Of a stretch of DNA of 64,000 bases, positions 1 to 7,446 are shown one piece after another. A program made the translations under genes and the position numbers. The notes beneath the pieces were generated by a model. The model searched no databases. It was not told the DNA's origin and was given only the letters and a program-made list of their open reading frames with translations. This DNA comes from LMUY01 sp965199105 (lineage in GTDB: Bacteria > Pseudomonadota > Alphaproteobacteria > Acetobacterales > Acetobacteraceae): contig CBDAQO010000002.1 in assembly GCA_965199105.1 (NCBI GenBank), forward strand, positions 2,728,001-2,792,000, written 5' to 3'. Position 1 is the stretch's first letter. Every line of letters starts with the position of its first letter.

Positions 1-1
1 A

Positions 2-487
2 TCATGGGTCTACCACGAGACTGACTGGCCGGCGGAGATCATAGTCGTGGATGGTCGCGCCCTCGGCATCTTGGACCTGAACGTGGCGCTCGAGGTGGCA
101 CTGGCCCGTAACGTCGCTCGGGATGTGGACCGCAAGACTGGCCCAACCTGCCTTCAGTTTGTCTGACGTGAGCTGTGCGTCCTCAAACTGCACCTCACGG
201 TCTTGGCACCATAGTTCGGTTTCGACCATCATCGTTGTGCCGGGGCGAATGTCCGGGTGCATTTGCCACACGACGGTCTCACCGTTGGTAAAGTGGGAGC
301 GGGGCTCGTCCGCCACCCAACAATCGCCGACCAGTTTGCCCAGAAAAGGTCCGCGGCTGCCAAACGATGCTTGCTCGGGGGATTTTTGCGGCGTCAGACG
401 ATTGTGAATGCCATTGAAGGCAGCGGCATACCCAATCGCGAGGGCCCCGGCGACGAAGAGCATGCGCCTTTGAAGTTTAGTGAACAC
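2..487 (-). CDS. Prophage membrane-anchored protein of unknown function
   Basis: About 161 residues. Near the N-terminus is one hydrophobic segment (MLFVAGALAIGYAAAF) preceded by basic residues (KLQRR), so it is probably a signal anchor with the rest in the periplasm. The soluble part contains several Trp and Cys residues (GDCWVADEP, ELWCQDR, GQCHLERH). It lies directly after the holin-like gene at the 3' end of the late operon, where lysis or host-modifying genes are common. The start is uncertain. I chose the GTG at 487, two bases after the preceding stop; a GTG at 523 and an ATG at 463 are alternatives. I do not recognise the family. The gene is complete, with its stop at 2-4. Confidence 0.6.
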   Translation of the reverse strand: MFTKLQRRMLFVAGALAIGYAAAFNGIHNRLTPQKSPEQASFGSRGPFLGKLVGDCWVADEPRSHFTNGETVVWQMHPDIRPGTTMMVETELWCQDREVQFEDAQLTSDKLKAGWASLAVHIPSDVTGQCHLERHVQVQDAEGATIHDYDLRRPVSLVVDP

Positions 488-488
488 C

Positions 489-941
489 TTATCTCTTAAT
501 TGCGGTAACGAAGTAGGCCGCACTTGCCATCGCCGCGCCGATTATCGTCGTCAGCAGCCATTTACCAACCTCGACAAAGGCGGTCTTGAACACCAGTGCC
601 TTCAAGGCTTCGAGGGCAGCTTTGGACTGCTCGTCTAGCGCGCGTTTAAATTCATCGGCCTGAACCTTGCGGGCCGACGCCTCAGCCTCCAACGCGACGT
701 TGAATGACGCCTGCTGTGATTTCATCATCTCTGCGAGCGACTCGGTCTGCTTGCGCTGCTCAGAAGCCAGCCGTGACAAGGACATCTCCATGTCACCATC
801 TTTCTCTCGCAGGCTTCGGACCGAGGCAGTCAGTTCCTCGAGATTATGGAGAATGAGATGGTTCGACGTCTCCAAGCTCTCCAGCCTTCGGGCACTCGCG
901 CTGCTCGCTCGCAGGTCGGCCGGCTGCACAGCAGTCGCCAT
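489..941 (-). CDS. Holin-like / XhlA-like coiled-coil membrane protein
   Basis: A 150-residue protein with a long predicted coiled coil (about residues 15-115, rich in Leu, Glu, Lys and Gln) and one C-terminal hydrophobic segment (LLTTIIGAAMASAAYFV) followed by a basic tail (TAIKR). This layout, coiled coil then a single C-terminal transmembrane helix, is that of XhlA-type lysis-associated proteins and some class III holins. Its place after the tail-fibre genes fits a lysis role. The ATG at 941 is preceded by GGAGAG at a good distance; the TTG just upstream is less likely. No endolysin is visible nearby. A fibre-associated or membrane-tethering role cannot be excluded. Confidence 0.55.
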   Translation of the reverse strand: MATAVQPADLRASSASARRLESLETSNHLILHNLEELTASVRSLREKDGDMEMSLSRLASEQRKQTESLAEMMKSQQASFNVALEAEASARKVQADEFKRALDEQSKAALEALKALVFKTAFVEVGKWLLTTIIGAAMASAAYFVTAIKR

Positions 942-978
942 CAAAAGTTCTCTCCGATAATGCGCCGCCGGCCACGTC

Positions 979-1464
979 TTAGGGGACGTTGGTCACCGTC
1001 GTGTTGACTTGGCTCACTGTCGGCGCCGTGATGGTGGCAGTACTGGTGGGGTCGGACGGTGACTGAGCGGCCAGTGCCACCACTGGAAGCAGCACAGACC
1101 TTGCGATCGCACGCCCAGCCTCAGTCCCGATGTTGAGGACGATGGTGTAAATCGTGCCGGGTTGTCCGCTCGATAACCATAGGATCGCCCGCGCGCCATC
1201 AGCCGTCATGGAGTTCAGAGTGAGGTCACCCGGGTTAGCCGGATTGATCGTGACATCGAGCGTGGCAATCGCGTCTCCGTCATTGCCGATCAGCGCCGGG
1301 GCGATGTCGAACTGGTAATCGAGAACATCGCCAGGGTCTTTTATGGGCCACGACAAAGGCGGAGGAATGATTGCCGCGGCGCCGCGCGGGACCGGGACAA
1401 AGGCGTCCAAGACGACGACGCGCGCGGCACTCGGCCGCCAGACGTGGGAGGCAGTGCTTGCCAT
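979..1464 (-). CDS. Phage fibre-tail adaptor-like protein
   Basis: A 161-residue protein with no membrane segment. Its middle part reads like an immunoglobulin-like beta sandwich (DVLDYQFDIAP, ATLDVTINPANPGDLTLNS, TIYTIVLNIGTEAGR), and it resembles small proteins annotated as phage fibre-tail adaptors or baseplate-associated proteins. The C-terminal 30 residues are rich in Thr, Val and Ser. The gene follows the tail fibre and precedes the holin-like gene in the late operon. The ATG at 1464 is the only good start. The family call rests on remembered resemblance and position, with no decisive motif. Confidence 0.55.
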   Translation of the reverse strand: MASTASHVWRPSAARVVVLDAFVPVPRGAAAIIPPPLSWPIKDPGDVLDYQFDIAPALIGNDGDAIATLDVTINPANPGDLTLNSMTADGARAILWLSSGQPGTIYTIVLNIGTEAGRAIARSVLLPVVALAAQSPSDPTSTATITAPTVSQVNTTVTNVP

Positions 1465-1534
1465 GGATTTGTCCTGCTACAGCGTGTTGCGCATGAGGTC
1501 GGAGGAGCGCAGGAAGTCGGTCAGTTTGGAATAT

Positions 1535-2779
1535 CTAGAACTCGAGTATGAGGAAGCCTTGGGCACCGGGCCCACCGTTACCCTGAACGCCATAGCACCC
1601 GCCGCCGCCGGAGCCCGGAGCTTCCGCAATCTGCTGGATTGCACTGCTGGCTGCCGCTGCCCGTCCGCCACCACCAAAGAACGAGGCGCCCCCATTGCCC
1701 GCAAAGGTAAAGGTGCCACCATTGCCATCGGAGCCGTAGCCACCGTAAATATTGATAAGACCGCCAGTACCAACGCCAGGAGAGCCGCCAAATGCGAAGG
1801 TGGCCCCACTCGCACCGCCCGAGCCGCCCGATGCACTCATCGCGGTGCCGAAGCTGGTTGTGCCACCAGCCCCAGCCACGGCACCACCGGCGATGGCGGC
1901 CGTCCCTCCTTGCCCGATGATAATAGGAACAATCTGACCCGGCGTGACAGCCACGTTGCCCTCACTGTAGCCGCCTGCGCCGCCGCCGCCACCGCCAAAC
2001 GTGGACGTTCCAGAGCCACCGCCACCGCCGCCACCGCATAGGCGTACCCGAAGTAGCGAGACACCGTTTGGAACCTGAAAGTTCGTCGAGCTGATGAACG
2101 TCTCCAGCCGAGAAAACCCTGGCGTCAAGCTGTTCAGCTTGAAGTTGATGAACGGCGCTCCTGGTAGCGTCACGATGCTTTGCGGGCCGATCTGCGACTG
2201 GCCGTAATTGACGGTGATGACGTAGAGGCCCACCCAGCCACTATCGATCGGAGGCGTCACCTGCGTGCCTGCGTTGCTCGGCGCAGATGGTTTGAGCTGG
2301 AACTGGACCCGTTGCGTCCGTTGCGTATTCTGGCCGACCCCGTCATTCGCCGGCCCATAGAATGGCTGCGATGGGTTGGCGGCATTGTAGTAGGGCAGAA
2401 CGATGGGGTTGCTATCGCTTTCCGCCAAAGTCGCTTGAATGAGGTAGTTGATCGACTGGCCAGACGTCGTCGGCGGGGTCAGTGTGAAACTCGTGGCGCT
2501 GGTATTGATACCCATTTTGACCAGCGGATCGGTCGTATCCTGACCCAATGATCCGTAGGCCATCGCGTCAACCACCGTCAGGTTCGTTATGCTTCCGGGG
2601 CCAATTGAGACGGTGAGGCTCGCTGGCGCTGTGGGCAGACAGGCGAGGCCATCAACCAACGTTGACGAACCCAGCGCTGCCTGGGCAAGATAGCCAATCG
2701 CGATCATAGCGTCGCGTTGAGCAGAGAGAAGGTCCGTGTCGAGCGGGATACTACCCGGATAAACAATCTGGCGATCCAC
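1535..2779 (-). CDS. Tail fibre / receptor-binding protein with polyglycine-rich tip
   Basis: A 414-residue protein. Residues 1-235 look like a fibre or baseplate-attachment region (repeated beta-type segments, FINFKLNSLTPGFSRL). From about residue 248 to 405 it is strikingly glycine-rich, with runs such as GGGGGGGSG, FGGGGGGAGGYSEG and GSGGGGCYGVQGNGGPGAQG. Glycine-rich motifs separated by short variable loops are typical of the polyglycine-helix sandwich found in receptor-binding tips such as the gp38 adhesin of T-even-like phage S16. The start is the GTG at 2779, with AAGGATG upstream. It lies just after the tail protein I-like gene, the usual fibre position. The host receptor cannot be inferred. 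Confidence 0.78.
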   Translation of the reverse strand: MDRQIVYPGSIPLDTDLLSAQRDAMIAIGYLAQAALGSSTLVDGLACLPTAPASLTVSIGPGSITNLTVVDAMAYGSLGQDTTDPLVKMGINTSATSFTLTPPTTSGQSINYLIQATLAESDSNPIVLPYYNAANPSQPFYGPANDGVGQNTQRTQRVQFQLKPSAPSNAGTQVTPPIDSGWVGLYVITVNYGQSQIGPQSIVTLPGAPFINFKLNSLTPGFSRLETFISSTNFQVPNGVSLLRVRLCGGGGGGGSGTSTFGGGGGGAGGYSEGNVAVTPGQIVPIIIGQGGTAAIAGGAVAGAGGTTSFGTAMSASGGSGGASGATFAFGGSPGVGTGGLINIYGGYGSDGNGGTFTFAGNGGASFFGGGGRAAAASSAIQQIAEAPGSGGGGCYGVQGNGGPGAQGFLILEF

Positions 2780-2791
2780 GTCGGGTCATCC

Positions 2792-3433
2792 TTAGTTCGT
2801 GATGTTGATCCAGGCGATTGAAGCCGTCGGCATGACGCTTGCCACGGTGCTGGCTATGTCCTGGTCGGTCAGTTGCCCAGGGATAAGCGACAGATTGGCC
2901 CGCACCATCGGACCGCCCGTGTTGTATCCGGCAACCACCGAAATACCTGCGCTCAATGGGCGTCGTGCTTGGATGAATACCTGGTAGGGCAAATTTAGGT
3001 TGCCCCAGGCCCCCGCCACTCCATAGCCGAGCACCGGGGAGCCATACGCGCCAGTATCGGCCACTCGCGCCGGCTCAAAAATCAATGGCATGAACCCGGT
3101 GACAGTTTCAAGCGCGGCGGCAATCGCTGGCCTGGTCGCATGATCTCGAACCAATGCGTTCTGCAGGCGCGCGCGATAGGCAGCGTCGGGTTCAAGCGTC
3201 AACCGTGGTAGGCGGTTGCCGAAGAAATCACCACTGGCGCCATCGAGGAAGTCTCCTGTAACCGTCGAAATTCGGGTCTGCTGCCCAACACTTAGGAGCA
3301 ACTCATGAAGGCTCGACCAAGCACTTCCCAGGCCTGTAAGCAACGCATCCAGCACCGGCGTATCATCGGGAAACCAACGTGTCGGAAGCGTGGACTTAAG
3401 CCTGGAGAGGATGTCGTCGATACTACCAATCAT
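2792..3433 (-). CDS. Baseplate protein, phage tail protein I-like (Mu gp48 type)
   Basis: A 213-residue protein. The N-terminal half (SIDDILSRLKSTLPTRWFP, LLLSVGQQTRISTVTGDFLD) and the block GDFFGNRLPRLTLEPDAAYR are characteristic of the Mu gp48/P2 gpI-like family, which links the baseplate wedge to the tail fibre. The order gpJ-like, gpI-like, fibre matches other Mu-type tails. The start codon lies one base after the stop of the upstream gpJ-like gene, so translation is probably coupled. Complete and of normal length. Confidence 0.8.
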   Translation of the reverse strand: MIGSIDDILSRLKSTLPTRWFPDDTPVLDALLTGLGSAWSSLHELLLSVGQQTRISTVTGDFLDGASGDFFGNRLPRLTLEPDAAYRARLQNALVRDHATRPAIAAALETVTGFMPLIFEPARVADTGAYGSPVLGYGVAGAWGNLNLPYQVFIQARRPLSAGISVVAGYNTGGPMVRANLSLIPGQLTDQDIASTVASVMPTASIAWINITN

Positions 3434-3434
3434 G

Positions 3435-4553
3435 TTAGCTCACCGTGACCGTGCCGGGCCGAATGATCCCATTGGCCGGTATCATGAGGTCACCATTCCC
3501 GTTGATGGTGACCGCAGTGACATTGGTGATCGCAGGCGAAGCAGCGTAACTGATCGCGCTCACTCGCGAGACAGGAAGCGGCAGTCCAATCGTTAGGCTC
3601 GCTACGTAAGCCTGCACAGCGGCAGTAACCGCTGTTTGCACAGTGGCCAGATCCGAGCCAGTAAACACCAGTGATATGGTGATGGTTGCGACGATGAGCT
3701 GCGGCGGCTGAACCGCAAATTGCGTCCCAACAGGTCTCACGCTCTCCAGGGCATTCGCGACCGCGGTGATCAGGCTGCCCGGCGGCGCTCCCGACCCGTC
3801 ATCAACGATAATCGTCGAAAATCCAGGCCGAAACGCACCGGATGAATCCTGATTTTCCGCCAACGTGTAGTCCAGGCCTTGCTGTAAGGACTGGACGGTA
3901 TAAGCGACCGCCGCGGGGGTCGCCCTTGACCGGCTATCGATGAAGTTGGTGAAGCGGGCCCGCAGCGCTCCGTCCGGCTCAGCATCCATACCGCCAGCAG
4001 CGGCAACTGGGTTTGTTACCGCATCCACCCCGGGCATTGCTGTCGCGAGCAGGCTGACCGCTCCGGCCTGCACGTTGCCTGCTGAGCCGGCCACGGTGTT
4101 CGAAGCGGAAACTGAAATCGAGCTCACAGCCGCAGCGAGAGTATAGCTTGCGGTCGATGGAGAGAATGCCGGGTTGGTCGGATCTGCCACGACTGCGAAG
4201 GTTTGGGTGCCGTCCGCTGTCTTGGCTTGCGAGCCTACCGGGATGGAAGCAGTGAGTCCGACTGTGAGACGCGAAAAGGTGACAGTCGTGCTTGCCGCCT
4301 GCGCAGGCAGCCGTGTCATACCAAAGTCGGCAACCCAACTATCAAGGTCCGACCCGGTTGACGTGGACGCCCTCGTTTGGGCGAGTACTTGGACAATGAG
4401 CCATTGCACCCAGAGCGCTAGGGACGCGTTTGCTTCCAGTATGGCTCGAAGAACGCTGCCAACAGTGAGGTCGATAAAGGCGTTTGCGCTCCCTTGAACG
4501 CTGGCTGCCATGTTCTGCATGAGCGTGCTGAAGTTCTGAAGTGGAAGCTGCAT
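3435..4553 (-). CDS. Baseplate J-like protein (Mu gp47 type)
   Basis: A 372-residue baseplate wedge protein of contractile tails. Typical features are an N-terminal helical part (GSVLRAILEANASLALWVQWL), the segment ASTSTGSDLDSWVADFGMTR, a central beta region (SIPVGSQAKTADGTQTFAV) and a DAEPDGALRARF block, all recognisable in the Mu gp47/P2 gpJ family. It sits between the gp25/gpW-like wedge gene and the gpI-like gene, the standard order. The ATG at 4553 follows the upstream stop closely. No defect is visible. Confidence 0.88.
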   Translation of the reverse strand: MQLPLQNFSTLMQNMAASVQGSANAFIDLTVGSVLRAILEANASLALWVQWLIVQVLAQTRASTSTGSDLDSWVADFGMTRLPAQAASTTVTFSRLTVGLTASIPVGSQAKTADGTQTFAVVADPTNPAFSPSTASYTLAAAVSSISVSASNTVAGSAGNVQAGAVSLLATAMPGVDAVTNPVAAAGGMDAEPDGALRARFTNFIDSRSRATPAAVAYTVQSLQQGLDYTLAENQDSSGAFRPGFSTIIVDDGSGAPPGSLITAVANALESVRPVGTQFAVQPPQLIVATITISLVFTGSDLATVQTAVTAAVQAYVASLTIGLPLPVSRVSAISYAASPAITNVTAVTINGNGDLMIPANGIIRPGTVTVS

Positions 4554-4577
4554 GAACCCTCAACGTCGGCAATGGAG

Positions 4578-4940
4578 TTAAGCAAAAAAGGCGATTGTCT
4601 GGGACGTCCCGAGTGTGGCGTCCGCGTAGGTAACTTGGATGTAGAGGTCGCCGGCTTGGTCCGGTATAAGGTCGATGACAGGGGCCGGAGTTGAAGCGAC
4701 GTTGGCCTCTTGCAGAACCTGTGTCCTAATCGCCGAGACAATCGCACTTGCCGCACCCGGTTGTCCTACAAAGCTCGCCAACCCCGCGCCATACTTGAGT
4801 GACCACAAGTAATCGCCTGGCACCGTCAATAACCGGCGGAGCACCCGTTGTTGTGTCTCCGACGGACTATCTACGACGGCAACATCGCCAGTCGGTGACC
4901 AGGCGAGATCGCTTCCCCAAAAGTGAGCCAAGTCCCCCAT
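4578..4940 (-). CDS. Baseplate wedge protein, gp25/gpW-like (Mu gp46 type)
   Basis: About 120 residues. The segment QRVLRRLLTVPGDYLWSLKYG resembles Mu gp46-type and gp25/gpW-like wedge proteins, and the gene lies between the spike (gpV-like) and gpJ-like genes, where such a protein is expected. The reading frame is open up to 5027, but I chose the ATG at 4940 (MGDLAHFWG), which has a strong purine-rich site (AAAGGCGG) seven bases upstream. The longer form would add an unrelated N-terminal stretch overlapping the spike gene. The C-terminus is a beta-rich domain (GDLYIQVTYADATLGTSQ). Confidence 0.75.
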   Translation of the reverse strand: MGDLAHFWGSDLAWSPTGDVAVVDSPSETQQRVLRRLLTVPGDYLWSLKYGAGLASFVGQPGAASAIVSAIRTQVLQEANVASTPAPVIDLIPDQAGDLYIQVTYADATLGTSQTIAFFA

Positions 4941-5023
4941 ACCAACCGCCTTTAAATTGAAGAATTCTGACGCGAACCAGGAGCAGGGCGCAGGCGACCG
5001 AACGAACGGCTTCAAGCGCACTA

Positions 5024-5527
5024 TCAATCGGGCTCGTTCGTGATGCCGGTCTGTGGCGGGTGGGAATGTGCATTGTAATGAACCCGCAGCGAGCTAAGCG
5101 ATCCGTGACTGTCATAGACGTTACCAACGACATGCAGATCGCCATTGATGCGAATGGTCCCGTCATTTTGCAGCTTGAGAGAGCTGCCACTTTGGTGAAC
5201 TAACCAAAGCTCTCCGACCGGAGTCGCAGGCGCAATCGCTTGGGTGGACCAAGTCCCACCGACTATGATGCCCTGTTCAGCATCGCCCTCATGAGGCAAG
5301 ACAAGCACCTGAGTGCCGATAACCGGTGGACAAACCAAGCCCCAGCCATTGCCAACCCAAGGTGTCAACAGCGGCAGCCAGCCGGTGAGGACGCCCTCTG
5401 GTTGAAGGGTCACCCGAGCCGTCGCCGTGCTTGGGTCGACTGAGGTGACAACTCCGAAACGCGCTGCCCCACTTGCCTGGTCTTGGTTGGCCGAGTGTGC
5501 CTTAACAGCATTCAAGAAACCGTCCAT
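5024..5527 (-). CDS. Baseplate spike protein, gpV/gp45-like
   Basis: A 167-residue membrane-piercing spike of a contractile tail. The N-terminal part forms the OB-fold expected of gpV/Mu gp45 proteins (ARFGVVTSVDPSTATARV, GLVCPPVIGTQVLVLPHEGD). The middle is a short beta-helix (SSLKLQNDGTIRINGDLHV), and the C-terminus contains HYNAHSHP at about residues 150-157. Its His-x-His pair matches the iron-binding apex motif of P2/phi92-type spikes. The position between the hub and wedge genes agrees. Complete, with an ATG start at 5527. Confidence 0.88.
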   Translation of the reverse strand: MDGFLNAVKAHSANQDQASGAARFGVVTSVDPSTATARVTLQPEGVLTGWLPLLTPWVGNGWGLVCPPVIGTQVLVLPHEGDAEQGIIVGGTWSTQAIAPATPVGELWLVHQSGSSLKLQNDGTIRINGDLHVVGNVYDSHGSLSSLRVHYNAHSHPPQTGITNEPD

Positions 5528-5539
5528 GATCGCCCCCAG

Positions 5540-6610
5540 TCAAGAGGTTGGAACACCAGCCACAGCGGCAGCTTGGTTGGCTGCAGCGACGTTTTTGAGC
5601 CGAATGGTCTGAACGAAGCCTTGGTCGAGACCGAAATGGCGGCTGAGTTCCGACACATAGTAAACCTGGTCGAAGTCAGTCCCCGTGCCGCTGAGGGTAA
5701 CTTGGGAGCGCGGCGATAACGCAAGCTCTCCCGGCAATTCCGCCGACACAATCCTCTCATGGCTTGACAGGTCCGCCAGTATCCGCTGCGCCAATTGCAA
5801 CGCGTCGTTTGGCGCTAGATTTGGGCGAACGACCACAATCTTGCGCGGCACCGAGCCCGATTGCCGGGCGGCTGAACTCGTCGCGGTCTGCGTAAATGCC
5901 TTCTGCTGCCTTGTGTTCCATGATTTGACCGTAACCTGGATGTCACGGGCAAGCGTTAGCGCATGGTCCAAACTAAGCGAGATGCATTGCTCCGGTGTAA
6001 GGCTGAAGGCCTGTGTATTTGCCGGCAATGGGCCGAAGTTCAGTGTAGTCCCACTTACAAACACCTCGAAGCCCTCCCGAGCTGCGAGGAAGGTCAGAAG
6101 GTCCCACTCCGTCGTCGCACGGGCGAATTGCCCGAGCGTGATGCGATCATGCTCGTTTGCATAATAGCGGCCTGCTAGCGCTGTGGTGGCGGTCACGTTG
6201 GCAGTTAGCTCGTGCCGAGCTGCCAGTGTCTCAGCGATCTCACTTGCGGTCTGGTTGCTAAAAGTTTCCTGGGTCTTCGCGTCTAGCAGCCGGCCTGCTA
6301 AATCGCGGCCCTCTAGGCTGGTTGTGCCATTGATCACGTCCATGGCAAGACTATCAACCTCGCCTTGGATCAAGCTTATCGGTGGTCCGTTCACGCCAAC
6401 CTGTATATCGAGCACGAGGCCCGGTTGAATTAGCTGCGATGCCGTGACGCTATCCATCGCCAGACGAAGCCGGAACCGCGCCGCTCCGAAATGAGCATTG
6501 CTCGTTATCTCCGCGTCCATAATCCCGGGAAGGGGTGAGCCGCCCAACAAGACAGCAATCGTTGGGTTACGTTGATTGCTGTACGACAATCCCTCCTCCT
6601 GCGTTGGCAT
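5540..6610 (-). CDS. Baseplate hub protein, late control gene D / Mu gpP-like
   Basis: A 356-residue protein of the gp27-like hub family, which forms the ring carrying the spike. Recognisable parts are GHUB-type beta-barrel segments (LVLDIQVGVNGPPISLIQGEVD, shown only in part here: GPPISLIQGEVDSLAMD), EGRDLAGRLLDAK, and the C-terminal QLAQRILADLSSHERIV. It overlaps the 3' end of the LysM/X-like gene by 44 bases and is followed after 12 bases by the spike gene. The length is normal for Mu gpP-type hubs. The ATG at 6610 is the first good start. Confidence 0.82.
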   Translation of the reverse strand: MPTQEEGLSYSNQRNPTIAVLLGGSPLPGIMDAEITSNAHFGAARFRLRLAMDSVTASQLIQPGLVLDIQVGVNGPPISLIQGEVDSLAMDVINGTTSLEGRDLAGRLLDAKTQETFSNQTASEIAETLAARHELTANVTATTALAGRYYANEHDRITLGQFARATTEWDLLTFLAAREGFEVFVSGTTLNFGPLPANTQAFSLTPEQCISLSLDHALTLARDIQVTVKSWNTRQQKAFTQTATSSAARQSGSVPRKIVVVRPNLAPNDALQLAQRILADLSSHERIVSAELPGELALSPRSQVTLSGTGTDFDQVYYVSELSRHFGLDQGFVQTIRLKNVAAANQAAAVAGVPTS

Positions 6611-6761
6611 TTACCTCTGGCAATTGAAGCGTGACCAGGCCAACCACCAAGAAATCACTTACCCCGTTAAGCTGTGCGATACGTATCCACTGCGTTGCAT
6701 CGCCCAACTGCTCGGCTGCGATCCGAAATAGATTTCCACCGACAACTGTAACGCTCCGCAT
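6567..6761 (-). CDS. Small baseplate/tail protein, gpX or LysM-like
   Basis: About 64 residues with a LysM-like pattern (GGNLFRIAAEQLGDATQWIRIA ... starting VTVVGG, then LNGVSDF). Small LysM-type proteins (P2 gpX and T4 gp53-like domains) occur in baseplates, normally next to the hub gene, as here. The ATG at 6761 is used; the TTG at 6767 would overlap the upstream stop as TTGA. No clear ribosome-binding site is visible, so translation is probably coupled to the upstream gene. Confidence 0.7.
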   Translation of the reverse strand: MRSVTVVGGNLFRIAAEQLGDATQWIRIAQLNGVSDFLVVGLVTLQLPEVNANAGGGIVVQQST

Positions 6762-6763
6762 GG

Positions 6764-7444
6764 TCAAGTCGTCGCGTCCGCAAGATTCCGGCCAGCTCTG
6801 CCAACGTAAGCGCGTGCGTTGGCAAGCTGTGCGAGCAGGCCTGTAGCGGCGACCGCAGCGGCCACGTTGCCCGTCTGGAGCGTCTCTCCAGTCGTGGTGA
6901 TCTGGGACGTAAGGCCGCTGAACGTTGTGGCTACTGCGGTCTGCGCTGCACCATAGGCGGCCGTCCCGACGACCGTTGCACTGGAGGCAGCCACCGCCGT
7001 CGCCGCGGGGGTCGCGAAAGACCCGGCTGAAGCGAGGTCGGCCTCCACGCTGGAAGCTAGGTCAAGCGCCACTGTGGCGATGATTGCAGCCTCATCTTGG
7101 ACCACAGTGCAGGAGATCCGGTATGGGATCCACCACGGGCTACGATAGTCGGCCTCAAACCGTTCGAGGATCACCAAGTACAAAAACGCGTCCCAGGCCA
7201 GCGGCAGAGCCATCCCAGCAATGCGGATCGTGTCGAGCAAGCGGGCGCGGTCGGCGGCATCTGGGCCGCTGAATATACCCGAGAATGCGATGTCGGCCGG
7301 GTCCGGCCCGAGCGCATCAATCACGCGAACGCCACCTGGCAAGCGATGGATGGCCAGCCGCTGGCTACCGCCCAGGGTGATGGAGCTGGGAAGCTCAAAC
7401 CCTGCAAAGGCGACCGGGCCGAGAGTCAAGCTGAACTCGGACAT
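6764..7444 (-). CDS. DNA circularisation / Mu gp43-like tail protein
   Basis: About 226 residues. The N-terminal half (LGPVAFAGFELPSSITLGG, RLAIHRLPGGVRVIDALG, FSGIFSGPDAADRARLLD) and the segment LVILERFEADYRSPWWIPY resemble the family often called DNA circularisation protein or Mu gp43-like, which connects tube and baseplate hub. The C-terminal part is Ala/Thr-rich. It lies between the tape-measure-like gene and the small LysM-like gene. The frame is open further upstream, but the ATG at 7444 (MSEFSLTLG) two bases after the previous stop is the natural start. The biochemical role is inferred only from family and position. Confidence 0.68.
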   Translation of the reverse strand: MSEFSLTLGPVAFAGFELPSSITLGGSQRLAIHRLPGGVRVIDALGPDPADIAFSGIFSGPDAADRARLLDTIRIAGMALPLAWDAFLYLVILERFEADYRSPWWIPYRISCTVVQDEAAIIATVALDLASSVEADLASAGSFATPAATAVAASSATVVGTAAYGAAQTAVATTFSGLTSQITTTGETLQTGNVAAAVAATGLLAQLANARAYVGRAGRNLADATT

Positions 7445-7446
7445 AT

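Noticed and set aside
1700..2040. Glycine-codon repeats as a tandem DNA repeat or CRISPR
   Set aside because: Units are irregular in length and sequence, with no conserved repeat and spacer; they are coding for glycine.
1343..2041. Plus-strand open frame of 232 codons
   Set aside because: It is the complement of the glycine-rich fibre tip; composition is explained by that.
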